A program made the position numbers and the translations under genes. From Brevundimonas vesicularis (lineage in GTDB: Bacteria > Pseudomonadota > Alphaproteobacteria > Caulobacterales > Caulobacteraceae), in contig NZ_CP115671.1 in the NCBI RefSeq assembly GCF_027886425.1, forward strand, positions 1,550,001 to 1,614,000: a stretch of DNA of 64,000 nt, in the 5' to 3' direction. Positions 7,951 to 17,790 of this stretch are shown here, in pieces; positions within the stretch are counted from its first letter, which is position 1; each line of letters opens with the position of its first letter. Under the pieces are notes generated by a model. It was given only the letters and a program-made list of their open reading frames with translations, had not been told where the DNA came from and did not search any database.

Positions 7951-9672
7951 ATGCGCAAGAGTCTGTGGGTCGCGACAGTTTCGGTCGCCTGTCTGATTGC
8001 GCCCGTGGCGGTCGCCGACGCCACGGCGACGGCGGCGACCCTGGCCCTGATCACCAATCCGCAGGTCTGCGGCCGGGTCGGCGCCGTCGGCGATGTCCAG
8101 CCGACACGCGACATGGTCATGGCCCCAGGCTTCGGCGACGAGGGTTTCGCGGTCGATACGAAGAACCCCGAGGCCCAGGCCTGGTTCGACCATGGCGTTC
8201 GATTGCGCTGGGCGTTCGAGCATTCGGAATCGGTGCGGGCGTTCAGGAAGGCGAGGCAGTTGGACTCGTCGTGCAGCATGTGCGCCTGGGGCGAGGCTTG
8301 GGCGATCGGGCCGAACCTGAACGGCGGCGGCGGCGATCCCGAATCGATCGCCACAGGCCTGCGCGTCGCCCGTGACGCGCGGCGTCTGGCCCGCGACGCC
8401 ACGCCGATGCAGCGCCAGATTATCGACGCGCTGATCCAGCGCTATTCCGGCAAGGAGAAGACCCGCGCCCTGCGTTACGCCCGTGCCATGGACCGGATCG
8501 CAAAGCGTCATGCCGACGATGTATCGGTCGCCTCGATCACCGCCGACGCCTGGATGCTCCAGCCCGAGGGCGAATGGTGGGACAAGGACGGCAAGGCGAC
8601 CGATCCGGCCGTCACCCGCGCCATGGCGATCCTGGAGCACGCCCTGACGGTCAAGGCGAACGATCCGGGCGCCATCCACCTGTACATCCACCTGACCGAA
8701 TGGTCGGACGATCCACACAGGGCGCTGGCCTATGGCGAGCGGCTGGCCCTGCTGGCGCCGGGCGCCAGCCATCTGGTGCACATGCCGTCGCACACCTTCT
8801 ATCGTGTCGGGCGCTACAAGGACGCGATGATGTCCAACGTCAACGCCGTGGCGCTGGACAAGAGTTACGACCAACTGGTCGGCCCGCCCGGGGGGATACG
8901 CGGCATGCGGCTGCATGCCCACAACATCCATTTCGGCATGGGCGGCGCCCTGATGGCGGGCGGGGTCGAGCGCGGGCTGGAGCTGGCCGACTGGTATATG
9001 GCGACCTATCCGCAGCTAGCGGGACCGCCCGAGGCGGGCGAGGACGGCTATGTCGTCTATCGTCAGGTTATGGCGGCGGACGCCTATGCGCTTTACGGCC
9101 GGTTCGGATCGGACGCCCAGGTCGCGGCGCTGGCCGAACCAGACGTGGGCCGTCCGCTGATGCGGGTCGGCTGGCGCTATGCACGGGGCGAGGCGGCGGC
9201 GCGGCGCGGCGATGCGGCGGCGGTTCGGATCGAGGCCCAGGCCATCGCCGCCCTGCTGGCGGACAAGGCGTTCAAAGGCCCGATGGCGGATCGTCAGACC
9301 GGTTTCGCCGAACTGTTCCAGAAGGTGCTGGAAGGCCGCGCGGCCATGATTGATCAGGACTATCCCGCCGCCATCGCCGCCTATGGGCGGGCGGCGGCGA
9401 TCCAGGCCATGGCGCCCGAGGGCGGCGATCCGCCGATGATCTGGTATCCGACGCGCCGAAGCCTGGCCGCCGCCATGCTGGCGTCCGGCGATGCGGCGGG
9501 GGCCAAGGCGAAGATCGGCGAACTGCTGAAGGATTGGCCGAACGATCCCTACAGCTACTACGTCCTCTACCGCGCCGAACAGGCGCTGGGCGACGAGACG
9601 GCAGCCAATGACGCCCTGCGCCACGCCGGCGTCGAATGGATCGGCGGGCAGATGAGTTTGGCCGAGGCCTGA
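7951..9672 (+). CDS. Exported tetratricopeptide-repeat protein
   Basis: Protein of 573 residues with an N-terminal signal peptide (MRKSLWVATVSVACLIAPVAVADA) and TPR-like helical repeats, including the QAWFDHGVRLRWAFEH block followed by two cysteines (SCSMC), as in a family of uncharacterised periplasmic TPR proteins. The ATG at 7951 is preceded by GAGGGAGAGGGG. It may share transcription with the phosphodiesterase. It probably serves as a protein-interaction scaffold; no enzyme motif was seen. Confidence 0.75.
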   Translation: MRKSLWVATVSVACLIAPVAVADATATAATLALITNPQVCGRVGAVGDVQPTRDMVMAPGFGDEGFAVDTKNPEAQAWFDHGVRLRWAFEHSESVRAFRKARQLDSSCSMCAWGEAWAIGPNLNGGGGDPESIATGLRVARDARRLARDATPMQRQIIDALIQRYSGKEKTRALRYARAMDRIAKRHADDVSVASITADAWMLQPEGEWWDKDGKATDPAVTRAMAILEHALTVKANDPGAIHLYIHLTEWSDDPHRALAYGERLALLAPGASHLVHMPSHTFYRVGRYKDAMMSNVNAVALDKSYDQLVGPPGGIRGMRLHAHNIHFGMGGALMAGGVERGLELADWYMATYPQLAGPPEAGEDGYVVYRQVMAADAYALYGRFGSDAQVAALAEPDVGRPLMRVGWRYARGEAAARRGDAAAVRIEAQAIAALLADKAFKGPMADRQTGFAELFQKVLEGRAAMIDQDYPAAIAAYGRAAAIQAMAPEGGDPPMIWYPTRRSLAAAMLASGDAAGAKAKIGELLKDWPNDPYSYYVLYRAEQALGDETAANDALRHAGVEWIGGQMSLAEA

Positions 9673-9681
9673 CGCCTCGGC
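9661..9681. terminator. Stem-loop between two convergent genes
   Basis: GCCGAGGC (9661-9668) pairs with GCCTCGGC (9674-9681); the TPR gene stop lies in the loop. The following bases CTCAGGTTTG are only weakly T-rich, so termination is plausible rather than certain. Confidence 0.4.
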
Positions 9682-9691
9682 CTCAGGTTTG

Positions 9692-10471
9692 TCAGCGCTT
9701 CGCCGCTTCGATCAGCTTGCCGATCTCGGCCGGGTCGATGCCGGGGCTGGCCTTGCCGTTGACGAAGAAGGTCGGCGTGCCGCGCAGACGCAGGGCGGCG
9801 GCCGTGGTGTGGATGTCGGCGATGTGGCGGGTGGTGTCGGGCGCGGCGATCGCGGCCTTGGCGCGGGCCATGTCCACGCCATGCGCGGCCAGGATGGCGT
9901 CGATCGCTTCGATCGATAGCGCCCGCTCGGTCATCAGGGCGTCATAGACTTCCAGATACTTGCCCTGCTGGTGCGCGGCCAAGGCCGCGCGGGCGGCGTA
10001 TTGGGAGGTGATGTCGTCGCCGCGGTCCAGGATCGGCCAGTCCTTGAAGACGAAGCGGACCTCCGGATGGGCAGCCATCAGGGCGCGATAGTCGTGGGCC
10101 ACGGCCTTGCAGCCGGGGCAGCGGAAGTCAAAGAATTCGATCACCGTGACCTTGGCGTTCGCTGGACCGAAGGCTGGATCGCGGGCGTCGGGCGCCAGGA
10201 GGCCAGCGTTGGCGGCGGCGGCCTGGTTCGTCTCCTCGACGGCGGCCTCGGCGTCCTTGGTCTGAAGCGCCATCTGCGCCTCCTGCAAGACCTCGGGATG
10301 CTCCAGCAGATACGCACGCACGTTCGATCCGCCGGTCAGATAGGGCGCCGCTGAAAAGCCCAGCGCGATGACCGATAGGCCCAGGGCCAGATAGCCGGCG
10401 CGGCCGCCGCTGAGCCATCCTGACTTGGCGGTCTTGGGTTCGGGCGCAGGCGTGGGGGCGTCGTCGGTCAT
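9692..10471 (-). CDS. DsbA-family thiol oxidoreductase, membrane-anchored
   Basis: Thioredoxin-fold protein of the DsbA/Com1 type that forms or isomerises disulfides in the periplasm. It has a short cytoplasmic N-terminus, a membrane anchor at about residues 25-45, a helical spacer, then the domain with active site Cys118-Pro-Gly-Cys121 (FFDFRCPGC) and the cis-proline loop (RLRGTPTFFVNG). 259 residues. It starts 25 bases after the M48 protease gene, so the two form an envelope-quality operon. Confidence 0.88.
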   Translation of the reverse strand: MTDDAPTPAPEPKTAKSGWLSGGRAGYLALGLSVIALGFSAAPYLTGGSNVRAYLLEHPEVLQEAQMALQTKDAEAAVEETNQAAAANAGLLAPDARDPAFGPANAKVTVIEFFDFRCPGCKAVAHDYRALMAAHPEVRFVFKDWPILDRGDDITSQYAARAALAAHQQGKYLEVYDALMTERALSIEAIDAILAAHGVDMARAKAAIAAPDTTRHIADIHTTAAALRLRGTPTFFVNGKASPGIDPAEIGKLIEAAKR

Positions 10472-10496
10472 TCAGGCTCGCAGTCGGCGTAAGGGG

Positions 10497-11897
10497 TCAG
10501 TTGAGGGTGGCGGGCCGGCGCGCGGCGTCACGGCGGTCCAGGTCGTTGAGATCGTCGGGCGTGGCGCCCGAGGCCAAGACGATATCGACGGCGCGTCGCC
10601 ATTCGATCGAGCCGGGATCCAGCATGGAGCGGGCGCGCAGCGCGAACTGGGTGGCCTGTTTATCGTCCCCGCCGGCGAAATAGTATTCCGCCGAGGCCAG
10701 GCGCGCCTCGCCCTCCTTGCCTTGCGAGGCATAGGCCTGAGCCAGAAGTCGCCAGGCCATGGTGTTGTCCTTCTCGGCGACGACGGCGTGTTTCAGCTGG
10801 TCGATGGCCTCGTCCAGATTGGCCTTGTCGTTGGTCTCTATCAGGGCGTGGGCCAGGTTGACGCGCAGCAGGGGGGCGTCGGGCTTCAGGCGGACCGCCT
10901 CACGGTGGGCGGCGACGGCCTCGGCCGCACGGCCTTCCTCGAACAGGATCTGGCCCTTCAGTTCCTGGAAGTAGGGGTTGTTGACGTCCCCGGCGATCAG
11001 TTCGTCCACCGCCGTCAGCGCCTTTTCCGTCTGGCCGTCGCGATACCAGGCGATGGCGCGCGCATAGCGGCCGGGCAGGGAGGTGTCGGTCGGCGGATAG
11101 TCGCGCAGGGTGGCGTTCGGCGCATCCATGAAGGCGTGGATCTTGGCCAGGATCAGGGCGTGCTGCGCCATACGTTCGGGACTGTCGCGATGGTCGTAGT
11201 GCGGCTGTTCCTGCACATAGCGGCGCAGGCTCTCGATCCGGTTCGACGACAGGGGGTGGCTGCGGAAATAGGGATAGCGGCGGGCGTCGGAGAAGACCTC
11301 CTGCGAGCGGAAGTTCTCGAAGAAGGACACAAGACCCCCGCCGGATTCACCAGCCGCCTCCAGCGCCCGCGCGCCCGAGATGTCGGCCTCGCCTTCCTGG
11401 CTCTGCATGTAATGCAGCGCGCCAAGAGCGCCGAAATACTGGCTGGAGCCGAGCAGGGCCACGCCTGCGTCCGGCGCGCCGGCGGCGATCGCCAGGGCGC
11501 CCAGCGCCATGGTCATGAACATCGGCTGTTTGCCGGCGTTCTCGGCCCCGTCTCGCAAGGTGTGGCGGTTTTTGATGTGGCCCGCTTCGTGCGCCATCAC
11601 GCCCAGCAGTTCGCCAGGCGTCTTGGTGCGCAGGATCAGGCCGGTGTTGACGCCCATGATCCGCCCGCGTGTTGCAAAGGCGTTCAGGTCGTTGTCGTTG
11701 ACCAACAGAACTTCGATGTCGTTCGGGTTCAGCCCCATGGCCACGAAGACCGGGTCGGCCCATTCGCGCACGATGCCCTCGACCTCGGTGTCGCGGATCA
11801 GGCTTTGCGCGGAGGCCTGGCCGGCGACGGAAACAGCCATCAAGGCCGTCGCCGCCGCCGCCAGAACGCGGGATGCAGATCGGGGAAGCCACCTCAT
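10497..11897 (-). CDS. M48 family metalloprotease, BepA-like
   Basis: Periplasmic zinc protease with a C-terminal TPR region, the layout of BepA (YfgC), which checks outer-membrane protein assembly. A signal peptide covers about residues 1-30 (VAGQASA). The zinc site is HEAGH at 103-107, with the third ligand in SQEGEAD (about 170). TPR-like helices fill about residues 280-460. 466 residues is near the family norm. Followed by the DsbA-like gene in the same direction, which fits a joint role in envelope protein folding. Confidence 0.87.
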   Translation of the reverse strand: MRWLPRSASRVLAAAATALMAVSVAGQASAQSLIRDTEVEGIVREWADPVFVAMGLNPNDIEVLLVNDNDLNAFATRGRIMGVNTGLILRTKTPGELLGVMAHEAGHIKNRHTLRDGAENAGKQPMFMTMALGALAIAAGAPDAGVALLGSSQYFGALGALHYMQSQEGEADISGARALEAAGESGGGLVSFFENFRSQEVFSDARRYPYFRSHPLSSNRIESLRRYVQEQPHYDHRDSPERMAQHALILAKIHAFMDAPNATLRDYPPTDTSLPGRYARAIAWYRDGQTEKALTAVDELIAGDVNNPYFQELKGQILFEEGRAAEAVAAHREAVRLKPDAPLLRVNLAHALIETNDKANLDEAIDQLKHAVVAEKDNTMAWRLLAQAYASQGKEGEARLASAEYYFAGGDDKQATQFALRARSMLDPGSIEWRRAVDIVLASGATPDDLNDLDRRDAARRPATLN

Positions 11898-11956
11898 GGC
11901 TCTACTCCAACAACGACCGGCCCCCGCCTGTATCCAGACAGTCTAATCGTGACCGA

Positions 11957-14671
11957 TCAGCGGCGCCACCACCCGCGCTTGGGCTTTTCGGGCGGTGCGA
12001 CGATCTGGTTCGGGTCTTCGGCGATTATGGCCTGAACGTCGATCTCCGGCGTGGGGGCGACGAAGGGTTCGGCCAGCACGGCCTCGGTCACCGGAACCGC
12101 CGTCGGGGCGGCGACCGGGGCGACCTCGGCCGGTTCGGCGGCCAGCGCCTCGTGCGGGGTCACGTCCAGCTCCACCGCCGCGCCTTGGACCGTGGCCTCG
12201 TTCGGCTCGATGGCGGTGTCGGGATGCGGTTCGGTCGCGATCTCGACGTTGGCGCTGGCCGACTTGCGCCGCACGCGACGACGTTGAGGCTCGGGCGCGA
12301 TGGCCGGAGCGGCCGTCTCGACGGCCTCGGTCGGCTCGACCATGACGGCCATGGGCGTCTCGGGCGAGCCGTCAGGCGGCATGCCTTCGTTGGTGGCGCG
12401 GTTCTCGACCTTGATGTCGTGGCTGACGGAACCGTCGCTACGACCGCGACCCCGACGACGGCGACGACGCGAACGGCCGCCTTCCTCGCCGGAGCCTTCG
12501 CCGGCCCCGTTATTGGCGACGACATCCAGGCCTTCGATCTCGGACTGAGCGACAGCGGGACGTTCAGCCCGCTCGGGGCGCTCGCCGCGTTCCGGACGAC
12601 CTTCCGAGCGGCCAGGGTTCAGCGGGTCGAACCAGACATAGGGGTCGTCCAGCGACGGCGTGCGGCCGCGGACCCAGGTGTAGACGTCGCGCTCGCCATC
12701 CTCACGGACGCGGCGACCGCCACGGCGGCCACGGCGACGACGGCGGCCGTTTTCGTCTTCCTCATCGTCCGAGGCGTCGTCGGCGCTGACCGTATCGACG
12801 GCCTCGACGTCGGAGGTCTCCTCGTCGCGACGACCGCCGCGACGGCGACGGTTGCGCCCACGACCGCGATCGCGACCGCCTTCATGACGTTCCGAACGTT
12901 CGCGCGGTTCGTCGTCGTCGCTGTCTTCGCGGTCCAGGGATTCGACGGTGTCGTCATCGTCGTCGGCGATAATCTCCTCGTCGTCCTCCTCATCCTCGTC
13001 TTCGTACAGCGAGGCGTCGAAGTCGTCGTCGAGATTGGGCATCTCGATCTCGGGCGCGACGAAGTCCTCGTTGGTCTCGGTGCGCTCGATATTGTGTTCG
13101 CCCTGACCCAGGCTGTCGTCGATCTGGACGATGACGTTCAGGCCGCGACGTTCAAGCAGCGACTGCAGATAGGCGCGCTTGTGGTTCAGGATGTACAGGC
13201 CGACGGCGGTGCAGACCTTCAGCACCACGACGCCCGCGCCGTTCTTGCCGGCCTCGATGTCGACCGCGCGCAGGGTCATCAGAGCCGCAGATTCGGCCGA
13301 GCGAATGCGGCCTGTGCCCTGGCAGTGCGGGCAGGCCTCGGTCGCGCCCTCGATCACGCCAAGGCGGCGACGCTGACGGCTGATCTCCATCAGGCCGAAG
13401 GGCGAAATGCGGCCCATCTGGATGCGGGCGCGGTCGGAGGACAGGGCGTCCTTCAACACGCGCTCGACGGCGCGGTTGTTCTTGCCCTCATCCATGTCGA
13501 TGAAGTCGATGACGACCAGGCCGGCGAGGTCGCGCAGGCGCAGCTGGCGGGCGGCTTCCTCGGCCGCTTCCATATTGGTCTTGAACGCCGTCTGCTCGAC
13601 GTTGCGTTCCTTGGTGGCGCGGCCCGAGTTGACGTCGATGGCCACCAGGGCCTCGGTCTGGTTGATCACCAGATAGCCGCCGGACTTCAGCGGCACGACC
13701 GGCTGATGGATCTGCGTCAGCAGTTCCTCAATGCCATTGGCCGCGAACAGGGGCCGCGAGCCGCGATACAGGTGAACCTTCTTGGCCTGGGCCGGCATCA
13801 GCACGCGCATGAAGTCGCGCGCTTCCTTGAAGCCGTCGACGCCCTCGACCTGGATGCCGTCGAAATCCTTGTCGAACATGTCGCGCACGGCGCGGCGGAC
13901 CAAGTTCTCTTCCTCGTAGATCACCGAGGGGGCGTGAGAGGCGAGGGTGGTCTCGCGGATCGTTTCCCACAGGCGCAGCAGATATTGATAGTCGCGCTTG
14001 ATCTCGGCCTTGGTGCGCTTGGCGCCCGCCGTGCGGATGATCAGGCCCATGCCCTTGGGCACTTCCAGGGCCGAGACGGCGCTCTTCAGGCGACGACGGT
14101 CCGAGGTGTTGGTGATCTTGCGCGAAATGCCGCCGCCCTTGCCGGTGTTGGGCATCAGGACGCAGTAGCGGCCGGCCAGCGAGAGCCAGGTGGTCAGGGC
14201 CGCGCCCTTGGCGCCGCGCTCGTCCTTGACGACCTGGACCAGCAGGATCTGGCGGCGCTTGATGACGTCCTGGATCTTGTAGCGACGCATCAGGCGGCGC
14301 TTCAGCCGCTCCTCGTCGGCCAACGCCGATTCGGGGTCGACGTCATCGCCGGTCGATTCGCGGTCGAGATCGTCCTCGTCCTCATCGTCATGCGCCTCGG
14401 CCATGATGGCTTCGCGGTCGGCGACGGGGATCTGGTAGTAGTCGGGGTGGATTTCGTTGAAGGCGAGGAAGCCGTGGCGATTGCCGCCGTATTCAATGAA
14501 GGCGGCCTGCAGGCTGGGCTCTACGCGAGTGACCTTGGCGAGGTAGATGTTGCCGCGAAGCTGGCGCTTCGCGCGGGATTCGAAATCGAATTCCTCAATC
14601 TTGCGCCCGTCCACGATGGCGACCCGGGTCTCCTCGGGATGCGCCGCATCGATCAGCATTGTCTTTGACAT
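11957..14671 (-). CDS. rne: Ribonuclease E
   Basis: Endoribonuclease that starts mRNA decay and scaffolds the degradosome. Visible in order: S1 domain (about 37-90), an acidic insert (about 92-121) typical of alphaproteobacterial enzymes, the catalytic core with VAIDVNSG and VVIDFIDMD, the zinc link CPHCQGTG, then an unstructured Arg/Glu/Pro-rich half with RNA-binding basic runs. The extreme C-terminus KPKRGWWRR matches the GWW element that binds PNPase in Caulobacter RNase E. 904 residues. Its long upstream region may carry autoregulation, as is known for other rne genes. Confidence 0.96.
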   Translation of the reverse strand: MSKTMLIDAAHPEETRVAIVDGRKIEEFDFESRAKRQLRGNIYLAKVTRVEPSLQAAFIEYGGNRHGFLAFNEIHPDYYQIPVADREAIMAEAHDDEDEDDLDRESTGDDVDPESALADEERLKRRLMRRYKIQDVIKRRQILLVQVVKDERGAKGAALTTWLSLAGRYCVLMPNTGKGGGISRKITNTSDRRRLKSAVSALEVPKGMGLIIRTAGAKRTKAEIKRDYQYLLRLWETIRETTLASHAPSVIYEEENLVRRAVRDMFDKDFDGIQVEGVDGFKEARDFMRVLMPAQAKKVHLYRGSRPLFAANGIEELLTQIHQPVVPLKSGGYLVINQTEALVAIDVNSGRATKERNVEQTAFKTNMEAAEEAARQLRLRDLAGLVVIDFIDMDEGKNNRAVERVLKDALSSDRARIQMGRISPFGLMEISRQRRRLGVIEGATEACPHCQGTGRIRSAESAALMTLRAVDIEAGKNGAGVVVLKVCTAVGLYILNHKRAYLQSLLERRGLNVIVQIDDSLGQGEHNIERTETNEDFVAPEIEMPNLDDDFDASLYEDEDEEDDEEIIADDDDDTVESLDREDSDDDEPRERSERHEGGRDRGRGRNRRRRGGRRDEETSDVEAVDTVSADDASDDEEDENGRRRRRGRRGGRRVREDGERDVYTWVRGRTPSLDDPYVWFDPLNPGRSEGRPERGERPERAERPAVAQSEIEGLDVVANNGAGEGSGEEGGRSRRRRRRGRGRSDGSVSHDIKVENRATNEGMPPDGSPETPMAVMVEPTEAVETAAPAIAPEPQRRRVRRKSASANVEIATEPHPDTAIEPNEATVQGAAVELDVTPHEALAAEPAEVAPVAAPTAVPVTEAVLAEPFVAPTPEIDVQAIIAEDPNQIVAPPEKPKRGWWRR

Positions 14672-15125
14672 GGAAAGTCTCTCTCTGGCGCGCGCAGGCC
14701 GACCGTCCCGGATCTCCGGACAGGGTCATGGCGGCTCGCCGAATGAAGGTGAGGGCCGTCGCGCGCGACATCCCCTCGCCGAGAACGGCGAAGAAGGCTT
14801 GATCAAGCCGTTGGGGAACGCAGGCGGAAAGGCCCATTAAGTCGTCGGTCCTGAACCGGGCGCGCCAATCCCTTGGGAAGGCCGCGTCCCTGGTCCGCTC
14901 TTCGAACCATCGGCCAGGCCGGGGCGGTTCTAGGATTGGTGAAAGTCAACGCCGCGAGGAGGGCGCGCCAAGATTCGCAGAGGCGAAATCGGCGCGATCG
15001 GTTCGCGAGCGGTCACAGCATAGTCATGCAACGGGAGAATTAAAAGGCGCTCGCCTTAACCCCCTGAATACGAGCCTCTGTCATGATGGGGTTCAAGTAG
15101 GCTTAAACCGGGTTCGCCGACGCAG
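14672..15125. other. Gene-free spacer between rne and the amidase gene
   Basis: About 454 bases holding the divergent promoters and probably the rne 5' leader. No convincing coding frame is visible. The clearest structure is the AAGGCG/CGCCTT dyad at 15044-15057, flanked by TTAA on the right. No certain promoter boxes were identified. Confidence 0.6.
15044..15057. promoter_or_regulatory. Palindromic dyad upstream of the amidase gene
   Basis: AAGGCG (15044-15049) and CGCCTT (15052-15057) form a near-perfect palindrome with a two-base centre, bordered by TTAA on both sides (one extra base on the left). It could be an operator for either divergent gene. No regulator is assigned. Confidence 0.3.
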
Positions 15126-16355
15126 ATGAGCGGTCGCGTTTTGACAGGTCTGATGCGCTGGGGCGCGAAGGAGTGGGCGATGACCGCCCTGGCCTTCGTG
15201 GTCATCTGCATGGTCGGTCTGTCCGCAACGCGCGGTTTCGCCTGGGGCGCGCAGGGCGATGTGCTGGCGGTGCGCTTCGGCGCCGATGGCGATCGGACCC
15301 GCGTCGTCATCGATCTGGACAAGACGGCGCAAGGACGCGTCATCGACGCGGGCGGCGAAGGCCGGGTGGTGCTGGCCCTCAGCGGTGTTGCGCCAGGGCG
15401 TGGTCTGAACGGTGGCGGTTCCGGTCTGGTGCGCTCCTATGAGGTCACTTCGTCTGGCGGTTCGTCACGTGTTCAGCTGGAACTGGCGCGCGGCAGCGAG
15501 ATCGAACGGCGCTTCCTTCTGCCGCCCGGCGATGGCGTCAGCCATTATCGTTATGTCGTGGACCTGAAGGCGACGGGAGCCGCCGCGCGCGCCTCGACCA
15601 CGCCGGCGCCGCGCGCCAGCGCGCCGCCGCGCCGCGCTGAACGCCCCCTGATTGTCATCGACGCCGGCCATGGCGGCAATGATCCGGGCGCCAGCGGCGC
15701 AAGCGCCCAGGAAAAGCAGGTCACTTTGGCCGCCGCCCTGGCGTTGAAGGCCGAGCTTGAGAAGAACGGCCGCTATCGCGTGCGCCTGACCCGGACCGAC
15801 GACCGCTACGTCGATCTCTATCGCCGTGTTTCCATCGCGCGTCAGGCCGACGCCGATCTGTTCATTTCCTTGCACGCTGACGCCGGCGCCGACCCGGCGC
15901 TGCGCGGGGCCAGCGTCTATACCTTGTCGGAGCAGGGCGCGGGCCGGGCCGTGCGCGAGTTCACGCGCGGCGACAACTGGCACCGCGAGCTGCATCTGCC
16001 GGGGCGCGACCCGTCGGTGGATCGCATCCTGCTCGACATGACTCAGCGCGCGACCCAGAACCGCTCGGCCCAGTTCGCGCGGGTCTTGCTGACCCATCTG
16101 GAGGGCTCGGACCATCCTCTGCTTCGCCGCAGCCATCGCGATGCGGGCCTGGCTGTCCTCCTGGCGCCCGACGTGCCGGCCGTGCTGCTGGAAATGGGCT
16201 TCATCACAAACCCCGAGGACGAGCGGCTTCTGACTGACGAGCGCGCGCGCCGTCGCCTGATGAAGTCGGTGGCGGACGGGATCGATCGCTATTTCCGCGA
16301 GCCGTCGAGCCCGATGATGGCTGCCGCGAACAGCCAGGCGGCCGGTCAGCCATGA
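15126..16355 (+). CDS. amiC: N-acetylmuramoyl-L-alanine amidase with AMIN domain
   Basis: Zinc amidase that cuts the lactyl-peptide bond of peptidoglycan, chiefly during daughter-cell separation. An N-terminal export segment precedes an AMIN domain (about 45-150) and an Amidase_3 domain (about 173-395). Zinc ligands are visible: His182 in DAGHGG, Glu196, His250 in SLHADA, and the catalytic Glu in LLEMGFITNPED. The ATG at 15180 has a much better Shine-Dalgarno (AAGGAG) and may be the true start, giving 391 residues. The symbol follows the domain layout; AmiA/B/C cannot be separated here. Confidence 0.88.
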   Translation: MSGRVLTGLMRWGAKEWAMTALAFVVICMVGLSATRGFAWGAQGDVLAVRFGADGDRTRVVIDLDKTAQGRVIDAGGEGRVVLALSGVAPGRGLNGGGSGLVRSYEVTSSGGSSRVQLELARGSEIERRFLLPPGDGVSHYRYVVDLKATGAAARASTTPAPRASAPPRRAERPLIVIDAGHGGNDPGASGASAQEKQVTLAAALALKAELEKNGRYRVRLTRTDDRYVDLYRRVSIARQADADLFISLHADAGADPALRGASVYTLSEQGAGRAVREFTRGDNWHRELHLPGRDPSVDRILLDMTQRATQNRSAQFARVLLTHLEGSDHPLLRRSHRDAGLAVLLAPDVPAVLLEMGFITNPEDERLLTDERARRRLMKSVADGIDRYFREPSSPMMAAANSQAAGQP

Positions 16356-16394
16356 TCCGGCGCAACCAAGCCGGCCGTCGCCGGTTTTCGGACC

Positions 16395-17072
16395 ATGAAA
16401 AAAGCGATTGTCACGGGCGGATCGGGCCTGATCGGAACGGGCGTCTGTAACGCCCTGCTGGCCAACGGATGGGAGGTCGCCTCCTTCGACCTGAAACCGA
16501 GCGAGGGGGACGCCCGTCACATCGACTGCGATCTGGGTGATGAGGATTCGGTCAAACAGGCGTTCGAGACGCTGGGGTGGTCGTCGCTGGATCTGCTGGT
16601 CAACAACGGGGGCATCGCCGATCCGGTGAACGGCCCGCTGGCTGAACTGTCGCTGGCGGACTGGCGCAAGACCATCGACAGCCATCTGACCGGCGCCTTT
16701 TTGATGAGCCGCGCCGCCATTCCGATGCTGAACGAGGGCGGCGCCATCGTGAACATGATCTCGACGCGCGCCTTCATGTCCGAGCCGCACACTGAGGCCT
16801 ATGCGGCGTCCAAGGGCGCGCTGTTCGCCCTGACCCACGCCTTGGCGATCAGCGAAGGCCCTCGGATTCGCGTGAACGCCATTGCGCCCGGCTGGATTTC
16901 GGATGGCGAGGATCTGCGTTCTGTCGATCACGAACAGCATCCGGTCGGCCGCGTCGGCCGCGCCGAGGATATCGCCGGGGCCGTGCTCTATCTCGCCGAA
17001 GCGGGCTTCGTCACGGGGCAGGTGCTGACCGTGGACGGCGGGATGACGCGCAAGATGATCTACGCCGAATAG
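16395..17072 (+). CDS. Short-chain dehydrogenase/reductase
   Basis: NAD(P)-dependent oxidoreductase with a Rossmann fold. The nucleotide loop is TGGSGLIG (7-14), followed by LVNNGG, catalytic Ser near 123 (MISTRAF) and Tyr136-x-x-x-Lys140 (YAASK). The closing GFVTGQVLTVDGG is standard for classical SDRs. 225 residues is slightly short for the family. It lies 39 bases after the amidase gene; substrate not predictable. Confidence 0.88.
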   Translation: MKKAIVTGGSGLIGTGVCNALLANGWEVASFDLKPSEGDARHIDCDLGDEDSVKQAFETLGWSSLDLLVNNGGIADPVNGPLAELSLADWRKTIDSHLTGAFLMSRAAIPMLNEGGAIVNMISTRAFMSEPHTEAYAASKGALFALTHALAISEGPRIRVNAIAPGWISDGEDLRSVDHEQHPVGRVGRAEDIAGAVLYLAEAGFVTGQVLTVDGGMTRKMIYAE

Positions 17073-17076
17073 GCCG

Positions 17077-17745
17077 TCAGGCCAGGCCGGCCTTTTTCAG
17101 TGTCTTCCAGGCCTTGATGACGCGTTGCAGCTTGGCCTCGGCGCTGCGGTCGCCGCTGTTGGTGTCGGGGTGAAACCGCTTCAGCAGCTCGTGATACTGA
17201 GCCTTGATCTTCGCCTTGTCGGCGCCCGGATCCAGATCGAGGTCGGCCAGGGCGGCGCGTTCCAGCTTGCCGATGCGGCGGTCCTCGGTCGCGGACTGCG
17301 GCGCCTGATCGCCCTTGCGCCCGAACAGGCCGAAGCTGTCGCGCCATGAGCCGGCGCCGGTGGTATTCGAGGTGCCCATCTTGGCGGCGAAGGCGGCGGC
17401 TTCGCGCGTGAACTTGCCGGCCTGCATTTCCCAGGTCGGGCGGCCGCCGGTCATGGCCTCGTTTTCCTGGGCGGCGCGGATCTGGCCTTCGCTCATGCCG
17501 GCGTAGAAGTTCCAGCCCTTGTTGTATTCGCCGGCGTGCGGCTGGCAGAATTCGTAGAAGTCGTTCAGCCGCTCGCGCGACTTGGGCGCCTTGGCCGCAG
17601 CAGCCCGGCGACAGTCGGGCCACTGGCATGGCTTTTCGCCCGGCTTCAGGTGAAGGACGTCGGCTTTCGCCGCCTCTTCCTCTGGCTTGGGCGGCTTCAC
17701 CCGAATGTCGGTGAAGCGCGGCTTGTATTGAAAGGAGGCGGACAT
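17077..17745 (-). CDS. J-domain (DnaJ-like) protein
   Basis: A 222-residue protein whose last 60 residues form a J domain with the HPD motif (His192, RFHPDTNSG) that stimulates Hsp70 ATPase. The N-terminal part is specific to this family and contains Cys residues in PCQWPDCRR and FCQPH that could bind metal. The ATG at 17745 fits the known N-terminus MSASFQYKPRF. It is divergent from bolA, a pairing also found in other Caulobacterales and Rhizobiales, and convergent with the SDR gene. Confidence 0.85.
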   Translation of the reverse strand: MSASFQYKPRFTDIRVKPPKPEEEAAKADVLHLKPGEKPCQWPDCRRAAAAKAPKSRERLNDFYEFCQPHAGEYNKGWNFYAGMSEGQIRAAQENEAMTGGRPTWEMQAGKFTREAAAFAAKMGTSNTTGAGSWRDSFGLFGRKGDQAPQSATEDRRIGKLERAALADLDLDPGADKAKIKAQYHELLKRFHPDTNSGDRSAEAKLQRVIKAWKTLKKAGLA

Positions 17746-17790
17746 CAGCTGAAGTGTAAGCCCGATTGGGACAGCATCAAGGAATCGATC

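Noticed and set aside
11873..14668. 931-codon open frame antisense to rne
   Set aside because: Low-complexity shadow of the RNase E gene, with no family features and no ribosome-binding site.
15465..16940. 491-codon open frame antisense to the amidase and SDR genes
   Set aside because: Covers two real genes on the other strand and shows no domain.
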